DNA of 64,000 bases, from NCBI GenBank assembly GCA_963930775.1, contig OZ005690.1:4696225-4760224 (forward strand), in the 5' to 3' direction. Every line of letters starts with the position of its first letter. Position 1 is the stretch's first letter. Both the position numbers and the translations under genes were made by a program. Below, piece by piece: positions 58,101 through 64,000 of the stretch. The stretch is from Cliona cf. orientalis. Its lineage: Eukaryota; Porifera; Demospongiae; Clionaida; Clionaidae. The notes below the pieces were generated by a model that saw only the letters and a list, made by a program, of their open reading frames with translations, was not told the DNA's origin and made no database searches.

Positions 58101-61100
58101 CAGACACCCAATGGAGTAGTTACATTTTCACGTATAATAATATTATACCAAACTTTATAGCTATCATTATGGTTTGCACATGCAATCATTGAATTGGGTG
58201 ATATGGGTACTTGCCTTACAAAGCATCATATTCGACTATTAGTACAGTATTATGAGTACCATATAATTGTGCTCATAAAATTATTTAATTGCAGGGGCTA
58301 CACCATTGACAATTCCAGGCAATTACCCTCATATTATGCTATACCATAGTGAAAACCATCACTATAGACCTAGTTGTTCCCGAGGGAGTGCATTTGGTGT
58401 CTTATGCCAGGGAGATACATCCAAACCAAAAGAATGTCAGCATCTTGATGTTCGTCTCGTCAATGGAAGCAGGAAAACAGAAGGAAGACTCGAATTCTGT
58501 GCCTATGGTTACTGGTCTAATCTTTGTGATGACTACTCACCCTCCTTATCCTATTTGCTTGAGACAGGTAATGCGTGGCCTTTGAAAGCTCCAAACTTAA
58601 TTTGTCGTAAACTTGGATTTCCAACTGAAGGTAGCTTGCTTCCACAATTCTGATTATCCTTAGTTATTACACAATAATTCTTGCAGTGACGCTGTACAGA
58701 TCTATTGGAACTCCATTTGGATCAAGTCCTTTGTTGCTTCCAAGTGTTGGTATTCGTTGCCATGAAAGTTGTTGTTCTGTTCCTGGGATCCAGGATATAA
58801 GTGACTGCCAGATTGTTAACCAGTCCAACTTTTGTCCTGTTAGAGACAGATTTGGAATCTCATGTGGAGGTATTGATCTTGTGTATCATACCACAATATT
58901 ATTATGCATAGGTCTAAGAATATTGCACCTTAGACAACTACAGCTCTGTAGAACACATGCTCCAAGTGCTGTATATATTCGCATCCTTCAGTTCATCTAT
59001 TTGCGCACAGTGGGGAGGCATGGGCAAAAATACATGAGGGTAGGGTTGACAGGCATGGCCAAAAAACACAGCGTTTGTGACACTCGTGGGCCTCACCAAA
59101 TGTTTTGAAGTATAATAAAGGAAAGGATTAGTTTTGTTGTGTTTACAAGACACTCAGATGCTCAAGATCTGGCAATTTTTACAAAATACCGATTGCTTTA
59201 CCCCTAGTCCACTTTGTTAATATTGTCATGCAGAAAGAGAGCAGTACAAAGTAACGATTGAAGTTGATCCTGCTCAAGAAAGCTATGATATTGGAACCCA
59301 CGTAACCCTCAGATGTATTCTACCACCCTCACTTCAGAGTTCTCCTTTCGTAACAATTGACTGGAAGACGACTGTTCCTAATATGCTACCTTATGTTCTC
59401 CTACGCTATGGGCTTGACAGATCTAACATATCATTTGTAATACCTTCCCATCATCCAATGTCAGCTAACTATTACTGCTCTGTAAAAGCAGTGGAAAATC
59501 CCAATACTGAGGTGGTTAGACAAAGAATCAACATCAAGATTAAAGGTGGGATAAGAGTAACAGCTAAGTAGAAATTTTTGTCAGAAGAATATTTTTGCCT
59601 ACTTCACTACCTGCTGTCACTTGTGAAATTTAATTTTATCCTCTACTAATGATTGTAGATAGGATATGGGGACCTTTACTGCATTGGTGAAATTATTCTG
59701 GCAAAAATTTCCACATATTATAGTATTATGCTACATGGCATTGTATGATACATCAACAAAAAGTAGTGGTTTTTCCTCCGTATTACATGTATGAATTGAA
59801 TAATTATTATGCTAAGTATGTATGACTGCTTTTAGCTTTACTTCAAAGGAGCAATATTGATGAACATATCGAAGTTGAGGAAGAAGGCAGTGTGCGCCTC
59901 CAGGTTGAGACACCCAATATCACCAATGTTACTAGATTGCTCTCTGAATTAACATGGTATCATAATGGAACAATCATTCTATCTGACCCCAATCCAGACA
60001 ATCGGAGGATCACTTTCAGTGATGACAAGAAAACACTCACAATTTCTAATTTTTCATCTACCGATGCTGGAGTATACAAAGTTCAATTCAACAAAATTGA
60101 TGTGCAGCCTTACAATCAAACTTGCAATGATGAAGTTATTTCTCTCCTCAGAGGCTACCCAATCCTTGCACCTGCTGTATACTGTATCAATGTTAATCCC
60201 TGTACTAGTGAAGATTCTACAACTAGACAAGTTCAAAGAGTTAATGTACGTCGACTGAACTTTAATTTAAGTGATGGATTGACATTAGTGGCAGGTGGAA
60301 TAGCCAATAACGCTGAAGAATTTGAGCATTTGTCTCTCAAATGGTACATAAATGGAAGATATATTTACTTTCCAAATTATGATTATCAGCTAACTTTAAG
60401 GCAAAGACAATATCCAACTGTCAGTCAAGAGCTGCAAGTTATTAATAATGATTATTATAATTCAGATTCTGAAGTAGTTTTTGAAGAGACAGGGAGATAC
60501 GAAGTGGCATTGACTATTTATATTTATGATCCTGACTCAAAATGCCAGGCCTATTATGGTCAATTACTTGCACCTTATAGAGCCAGATATCGTGATTATG
60601 ATTATGAAGTGCCACTTTCCTGGGGATATATTGATGTCGGCTATCACAAAAGTAAGCATTTAATAACTTGAAGGATGTATAGTATAATATGACATTGTAT
60701 AGATGTGGACTTCTACTTTAACACTGATAAGAACACTACTACTCGGGATGAAGGTGCTACTCTTACCTGCCGAGCTAGCATTGGATTTCCTCCATTTTCC
60801 AAGCTCACTCTCATCAAGAACCAACAGACAGTGGCCAACTCATTGAATGGAATGCTACAGATAAACACAAAGAGTGTCCATGCAAATCCTTTTGTATCGT
60901 ATATCTGTCAGTTAAATGCCTCTGGGGAGATATTTGAGGAATCGACACTTGTGAAAGAACAAGGTTCATGCTTGCTCAGTTGTGAAATAAAATTAGCTTG
61001 ATAATATGATTGTATGCATGTGCATTATTTAGCTATTTTAACATTAAATTTTCAGTGAACTTTAGGGTGACGATTGAGTTTGATAGTCAAATGGAAAGAA

Positions 61101-63328
61101 TTTGTGATAATTCAACCGTAAGTTCAATTTAGTTATTGGGGAAATATCCCTGAAAATTAATTGCACTATGAATTTTTGATAATTGCACAGGAATTTATAG
61201 AACAAGCATTATTCTCAAAAATCAGTACAGAATGTCGCTGCAACTTCAGCAGAGATGACTTCATTGACTCGAGCACTGACTGCGAAGACAGTGGCAAACT
61301 TACATACACATCAACCATAGAATATTCAAACAATGAAGGTTCTGAAACTGCTTCTATCATCTTTGACAGACTCACTAATCAAGTCCCCTTCTCTTTGGTG
61401 GTGAAAGGAATGCTAGTTGGAGTTGTAGCAGTGGATTGCACCAGTTGTAGAAGTTCCCTACAGTCTGACGATACTAATAACTCTTTCTCCCCAGCAGCTA
61501 TGAGTGGCTTGTTCATTGGTGGTTTTGCCACTGGTGCATTCACCGTTCTCATCACCGTTGTCATCGTGATAATTGTTATGTGAGGGACTAGCTAAATTTG
61601 CTGTCATGATCATAGAGTCAGTAGACTCTATAAGTAGGGATGGTCCGGATATGCCATATGTGAAATACATTACAAAAACGTTAATAACTTAAAGTAACTT
61701 AAACTTTAAGATTTTTAACTTACATATTCACGATCTATGCCAGAATACTTATCTATCAAGCTCCAACACATTAAATTTCATGGAAATGATCAGGTATGCC
61801 AATAGCCAATTGTCATTCTTTCTTTCATTCTTTTTCATTACTACGGCTAACTCAAGACTCACTGGACGGCTCACGTTACTTCTTATAATAATTATAAATC
61901 CATTCTATTTTGTAGCGGGGAGTGCAGTATCACACTAGTTTTTATTATCATGACAATATTACGTAATGGTGAGTTTGAACAGTGCATTCGACGATTGGGT
62001 GTGTCGTATACGCCATTTTGTCACATAGTGTGCATGCTCATAATACGTTACCATGGTGAAGTCATGTGACAGGATTTCGTTGGAGTGCGTGCTGGTGCCG
62101 TGCACCACCACATCGATCACGCGGGCGCAGCCGCAGACCTAACAGAAGCCCGAGAACGTGCTATAGGTAGCGATTCCGGACGCCTAATTTTTCGGCTCGA
62201 TGGTGCAAACTGGCGGCAATAGCAATTTACATGTTTAAAGCTTCCACTCGGTGAGGCCTATTCAGCGATACGTGTTTTTGTTGAAAGGTTGAAGTGTGCC
62301 CAATTTACGCGCCGATTATTGTTTTTCCATACATTTTTCCATAGAGCTGAAACATGTGCAAGGCGTGTACTCAATCGATTTGCTTGTTTCGAGGCTTAAA
62401 TGGAAGAGACTTTTCTAAGCATTCTTGAGGTTTTTGTTTTTGTTGTCAATACCCTCCGTTGCTAAGTTATAATGTGCCTAGGTCGATCATCCGGAATCAC
62501 TACTATTGGCTACGAAATCGAACACTTATTGAGTGAACCTTTTTATAAAAACTAGTAAGTTTATTATTGATAGCAGCTTCTCTGGGCCTGGGAACGAGGC
62601 TAGTCACTGAGCTGACTGTTTATATGCCGAGATATAGAGCTCGCCTATATGGTGGCTGCAGTACAGTATAAAATTTAATGACGACATACTGAGGGGTGTG
62701 GCAACGACTCGCATGCGCTCATCTTTGGCTCATCATGTGCCATTGCACCATTGAAAATGAAGTTAGCAGTTAATGAGATATTATAGGTAGCATTGATGAA
62801 TTGCACTAAAGAGGAATAAAAAAGAACAGAAACAAGTTTAAAAACAATAAAATTGAAAGATGAAGTATAGGGATGGGAGGACCAAAAGTACATAAACAAG
62901 ATTTGTAGGGATAATCACGTCCACTATACATCCCTACGCTTGCATGCTTTTTGAGTAGGTGCAGGAATAAATTAACCAGACAGTAATGCGATAGTTAATC
63001 CCCCCATGTATGCACCCCTGCGAGCCATGACTTGATAACATGAATTTCTCTCACTGAGTTAAGGATAGCACCAATGAATCACCATCAACAGGCACATGAT
63101 AATCAAGAAAAGCAAGCATAGGGATGTATAGTAGACATGATTATCCCTACAATCTATACTTTTTGGCCCTCCCGTCCCTACTTCATTTTTCAGTTTCATT
63201 ATACTTGTTACTATAGAATCAGAGCAAACAAGCATCATCATCCAAATGCCAAGGAGAGTATGCCAGATGAAAGTGAGAAGACTTCTAATGAGTACGCTCT
63301 TGTAGCCCAGTGTTCCAAGGTTGACTGA
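43051..63328 (+). CDS. SRCR/Ig-domain transmembrane receptor, 19 exons
   Basis: Exons: 43051-43114, 44136-44354, 44601-44750, 44826-44981, 45980-46153, 46414-46578, 47002-47172, 47949-48116, 55065-55235, 56530-56679, 56855-57229, 58295-58630, 58687-58869, 59234-59545, 59836-60651, 60703-60963, 61056-61117, 61191-61579, 63217-63328. All junctions are GT-AG; introns are phase 1 except the last two (phase 0, then 2). The sum is 4,434 nt, about 1,477 residues. Order: signal peptide (1-21), seven SRCR domains (about 22-827), Ig-like domains (about 828-1290), membrane-proximal region, TM helix (about 1412-1440), 37-residue tail. SRCR and Ig domains bind proteins or microbial ligands; a role in recognition or adhesion at the cell surface is inference. 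Using the TGA at 61581-61583 instead of the last donor would give a tail-less form. I do not know a named orthologue. Confidence 0.85.
44136..44750 (+). CDS. Receptor exons 2-3, SRCR domain 1
   Basis: Exon 2 (44136-44354) gives the first half ([31 protein letters not shown]). Exon 3 (44601-44750) gives the second ([27 protein letters not shown]). The two-exon SRCR layout is repeated in the following domains. The domain core cysteines are present, although the usual GRVEV glycine-arginine is weakened to GAVEV. Confidence 0.8.
44826..46153 (+). CDS. Receptor exons 4-5, SRCR domain 2
   Basis: Exon 4 (44826-44981) reads [19 protein letters not shown] and [12 protein letters not shown]. Exon 5 (45980-46153) reads [19 protein letters not shown] and ARVQCAG. 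The 1-kb intron between them carries a small inverted-repeat element (45190-45535). Confidence 0.85.
45190..45535. mobile_element. MITE with CAGTGGCGGATCCAGG end, in intron 4
   Basis: CAGTGGCGGATCCAGG on the left is mirrored by CTGGATCCGCTACTG on the right, about 345 bases apart. The interior has no gene. Such CAGTGGCGGATCCAGG ends are common among hAT-like non-autonomous elements in animals (family knowledge, not tested). Confidence 0.75.
46414..47172 (+). CDS. Receptor exons 6-7, SRCR domain 3
   Basis: Exon 6 (46414-46578) is the most canonical SRCR half ([40 protein letters not shown]). Exon 7 (47002-47172) completes it ([28 protein letters not shown]). Confidence 0.9.
47206..47695 (-). 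repeat. Dispersed repeat X, copy 3, in intron 7
   Basis: On the minus strand it begins ACTAGAGCTCATAGAGCAC with TACCCCGCGTG and ends with the GACAGACAAACCGATTGC / TTTACCCCTTG region and alternating GCGC. It is the most complete uninterrupted copy (~490 bases) of repeat X. No coding content. Confidence 0.75.
47949..55235 (+). CDS. Receptor exons 8-9, SRCR domain 4
   Basis: Exon 8 (47949-48116) reads [19 protein letters not shown] and [11 protein letters not shown]. Exon 9 (55065-55235) reads [13 protein letters not shown] and HDAGVIC. They are separated by a 6.9-kb intron filled with a LINE and two smaller elements, so this one domain is split by the largest repeat-rich interval of the gene. 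Confidence 0.82.
48332..48919. mobile_element. TTAA-flanked MITE in intron 8
   Basis: GGTTACGGGTGACAG and CTGTCACCCGTAACC form the ends, and TTAA lies directly outside both (48328-48331, 48920-48923). 588 bases with no transposase. It is the third distinct TTAA-flanked family in the window. Confidence 0.9.
48980..49545. repeat. Inverted-repeat element with C/G-run ends, intron 8
   Basis: ATCCTCCCGAAAATAAGCCC is mirrored by GGGCTTATTTTCGGGAGGAT. The adjoining homopolymers (10 C on the left, about 18 G on the right) are again mirrored across the element. Internal pieces AATAAGCCCCCC recur near 49055 and 49460. Confidence 0.8.
49546..50589. other. Intron 8 sequence with long G-runs
   Basis: No gene. 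Around 49999-50030 there are two adjacent G-runs of about 18 and 10 followed by GCGCGGTGGCGGC, probably the end of another element. The open frame at 50276-50524 has no recognisable feature. Confidence 0.4.
50657..53435 (-). CDS. LINE ORF2, endonuclease-reverse transcriptase (one frame break)
   Basis: From ATG at 53435: endonuclease motifs [29 protein letters not shown], then after the frame break [26 protein letters not shown] and NSDHYGV (catalytic D/H set). RT motifs: [21 protein letters not shown] block ([19 protein letters not shown]), [48 protein letters not shown] and MFADDVLLY (catalytic FADD). A C-terminal region with [10 protein letters not shown] follows. The frame is interrupted once, at a run of 14 C (53227-53240) in the glycine stretch after RDRHGGG, where the second frame of 862 codons takes over. 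Homopolymer length error or real mutation cannot be distinguished. The protein would nick target DNA and prime reverse transcription. Confidence 0.88.
53460..54449 (-). CDS. LINE ORF1, PHD-like zinc finger protein
   Basis: 329 codons. Residues 9-60 have the metal-ligand pattern [24 protein letters not shown] and FVCQFC, a PHD/RING-like finger as seen in ORF1 of CR1/L2-type LINEs. A short predicted coiled coil follows ([16 protein letters not shown], about 68-85), then a basic low-complexity Ser/Ala/Arg region, a more ordered block ([20 protein letters not shown], about 225-245) and a Ser/Thr-rich acidic tail. ORF1 proteins bind the element RNA and act as chaperones (family knowledge). The frame is intact. 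It ends about 25 bases before ORF2 starts at 53435. Confidence 0.82.
   Translation of the reverse strand: MPRAKKETCDLCCDPIQKEQDSLKCEGDCGCIVHRYCAGVTRTYYDALRKSSSPFVCQFCSLKANNAVIQQLQMTIESLKNELAAVKNLSMSRAAEPAPPLPSSSYAAAAATATNSQNGRRSRPQRTHAQQRKPAKPSTATHTSAVRTSEPSAEAATDARSQGSSESRSRESRKVAVVPGKRAVWGTLPFVTPTTVKSTIHNVLSVPDNSITVKRKTKTLRAKQCWWFIITGTEGTLMSLETNWNKMTFQTGWKLQHCFAPLQNDDPSDSASASTGEAGTANTNIEATNSAASTSTGDSAVPEGNTIIPATIDSPDDTSDTPTPPNGSD
55677..56430 (+). repeat. Dispersed repeat Y, copy 2, split by element Z
   Basis: 55677-55858 and 56295-56430 match consecutive parts of 37558-38010 (AGTCATGTTAAGTCCTG, GTAGTGTGCAGCTGTTG, then TGAACAGGCAGTGAGCC and GGGTTCTGCACTCCTGTGCA). The middle is a separate insertion. 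It lies in intron 9. Confidence 0.72.
55859..56294. mobile_element. Element Z, AGGCCTGGGCCAAATAT inverted ends
   Basis: AGGCCTGGGCCAAATATTCG at the left is mirrored by ATATTTGGCCCAGGCCTAG at the right. Sub-terminal TGAATAAT/GAATAATAGGC repeats follow. It is nested inside repeat Y, so it is younger than that copy. Confidence 0.85.
56530..58869 (+). CDS. Receptor exons 10-13, SRCR domains 5-7
   Basis: Exon 10 (56530-56679) is a shortened first half ([18 protein letters not shown]). Exon 11 (56855-57229) ends domain 5 and starts domain 6 ([19 protein letters not shown]). Exon 12 (58295-58630) ends domain 6 and starts domain 7 ([17 protein letters not shown]). Exon 13 (58687-58869) ends domain 7 ([16 protein letters not shown]). 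Exons 11 and 12 are fused half-domains, unlike domains 1-4, so introns were lost between halves here. Confidence 0.83.
57549..57722 (+). pseudogene. Relic duplicate of the second half of receptor exon 11
   Basis: [35 protein letters not shown] and GFPWE closely match the SRCR half-domain at 57060-57229, at about 85 % identity by eye. The upstream part and acceptor are missing, and the donor GAAT/GTGAG has become GAATAATATGAG, which brings a stop. It lies in intron 11 and cannot be spliced in the old way. Confidence 0.85.
58936..59215 (+). repeat. Dispersed repeat X, copy 4 (degraded), in intron 13
   Basis: Starts with ACAGCTCTGTAGAACACATG and ends with AGATCTGGCAATTTTTAC and CCGATTGCTTTACCCCTAG, the same order as the other X copies, but shorter and more diverged. 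It ends about 20 bases before the acceptor of exon 14. Confidence 0.65.
59234..60963 (+). CDS. Receptor exons 14-16, Ig-like domains
   Basis: Exon 14 (59234-59545) encodes one Ig-like domain with THVTLRC, a tryptophan (IDWKT) and SANYYCSV. Exon 15 (59836-60651, 816 nt) holds a second ([21 protein letters not shown]) and probably a third, irregular domain ([22 protein letters not shown]). Exon 16 (60703-60963) holds another ([27 protein letters not shown]). The second and third lack one or both of the usual cysteines. Confidence 0.78.
61056..61579 (+). CDS. Receptor exons 17-18, membrane-proximal region and TM
   Basis: Exons 61056-61117 and 61191-61579 encode a short cysteine-containing region ([29 protein letters not shown]) and [15 protein letters not shown]. 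The TM helix then follows ([20 protein letters not shown]). The exon ends at AT/GTGAGG; reading through the donor gives a TGA within two codons. Confidence 0.78.
61584..62829. other. Last receptor intron, part without recognised genes
   Basis: No gene recognised. If the tail-less stop is used, this would be 3' untranslated or intergenic DNA. A piece near 62590 (GGGCCTGGGAACGAGGCTAG) is the dispersed CCTCGTTCCCAGGC end motif. Confidence 0.45.
62830..63210. mobile_element. Hairpin MITE in the last receptor intron
   Basis: AAGATGAAGTATAGGGATGG through TAGGGATAATCACGTCCACT, CATCCCTACGCTTGC (62860-62945) is mirrored at 63105-63195 (GCAAGCATAGGGATGTATAG, ATTATCCCTACA, CCCGTCCCTACTTCATTTTT). Same family as 13400-13625. 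The right arm runs to within about 20 bases of the acceptor of exon 19. Confidence 0.85.
63217..63328 (+). CDS. Receptor exon 19, cytoplasmic tail
   Basis: After the acceptor TACTATAG the frame continues as [20 protein letters not shown] and [16 protein letters not shown], then stops. A basic stop-transfer cluster directly after the TM and the YALV motif (a Yxx-hydrophobic sorting signal) are what a receptor tail should show. Joining it in phase 2 keeps the overall length divisible by three. No transcript evidence is available, so the last junction is the least certain part of the model. Confidence 0.65.
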
Positions 63329-64000
63329 GAAAGATAAACAATTAAAGAATGTAACTATTCCTTCCAAGCTAATACTTTTGATAATAGCTATAATACCTAG
63401 CTGCATGATGATAATAATAATAATAATAATAATAATACTATGCACATGGTATACAATACGTTATTCTATTGCTCCTCTCTATTATTATGTGTGATCTAAA
63501 GATATTGCATAACTGATAGATCTTGAAGCTTAATTGCAACACTCCACCATTCCCTCCAGTTTGTGATGCTAAAATTTTGGTGATGCTATTTTCGTCCGCT
63601 TATACTTATGCAGTATTCATATAATCAAACATAACATTTTGCAAAACTAATTAGAGTTTTTTATGAGGGTGGCATTTCTCTTGTAGGCAAGAGATGCATT
63701 AAAGTGTCAACCAGTCAAAGTGTCCACCTACAAAAACATCCTATATATACTCAACAATAATAATACTAGTAGTATACCTACTAGCTACCATGACTACATC
63801 CAGATAATAGTAATGTTGTGCAAGCTACGTATACTTAGCTCCATAAATGTTATTGTTGTTATGATTTTGGTCTTATTCATCTTTTTACTCTTGGCCACAA
63901 TAGCTTTCTATTACAGCTCCTTACCTATTTGTATCCAATCCCCCTAGCCTATCATCTACTTTTCAATGTGTCCCAGCAGACTGATATCACTATAAGTGAC
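63329..64000. other. Region downstream of the receptor gene
   Basis: No supported gene. The frame at 63720-63947 has one hydrophobic stretch but no recognisable motif and is AT-rich. No clear poly-A signal could be assigned to the receptor mRNA. Confidence 0.4.
63404..63437 (+). repeat. (AAT)n microsatellite
   Basis: About ten uninterrupted TAA/AAT units after GATGATAATAAT. Confidence 0.95.

Noticed and set aside
63720..63947. 75-codon frame with a hydrophobic stretch as a further receptor exon
   Set aside because: Exon 19 already ends with a stop at 63328, and this frame lacks a good acceptor and any family motif.

Overview
The window looks like nuclear DNA of an early-branching animal, most probably a demosponge (inference). 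The reasons are AT-rich intergenic DNA, split genes with GT-AG introns, a large SRCR/Ig transmembrane receptor, members of a beta-helix/seven-pass membrane family I associate with sponges and other early animals, expanded POT-like transporters, and very dense small inverted-repeat DNA elements rich in GGGCGTGG motifs. No prokaryotic gene organisation is visible.

Layout. 1-5.2 kb: the end of a TTAA-flanked repeat, a POT-transporter half-gene (minus) and a decayed beta-helix/7TM gene (plus) carrying a hairpin MITE. 5.3-7.2 kb: a broken adhesion-GPCR seven-pass module (minus). 7.6-9.3 kb: a DNA element. 9.4-19.4 kb: a POT-transporter cluster on the minus strand with two open copies (10632-12215, 14075-15649), one clear pseudogene (17888-19437) and one faint remnant; a hammerhead-ribozyme-like motif lies at 17207-17249. 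20-31.4 kb: mostly nested inverted-repeat elements, including two ~1 kb elements inserted back to back. 31.4-33.2 kb: two tandem relics of a family-7 glycoside hydrolase (cellobiohydrolase type). 34-37 kb: a nearly complete beta-helix/7TM gene (minus). 37.4-42.8 kb: rearranged pieces of the neighbouring genes mixed with hairpin elements.

43.05-63.33 kb: one gene can be reconstructed exon by exon. It has 19 exons, almost all with phase-1 boundaries, and encodes about 1,477 residues: signal peptide, seven SRCR domains, Ig-like domains, a membrane-proximal domain, one TM helix and a short tail with a tyrosine motif. The exon sum is divisible by three. Its largest intron holds an antisense LINE (50.6-54.5 kb) with a PHD-like ORF1 and an endonuclease/RT ORF2.

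The protein-coding content is mainly cell-surface: receptors, seven-pass proteins and transporters, in families that have duplicated locally and then been broken by repeats. Several genes differ from open frames by single bases only; the sequence alone cannot tell true pseudogenes from assembly indels, and this is stated where it matters.
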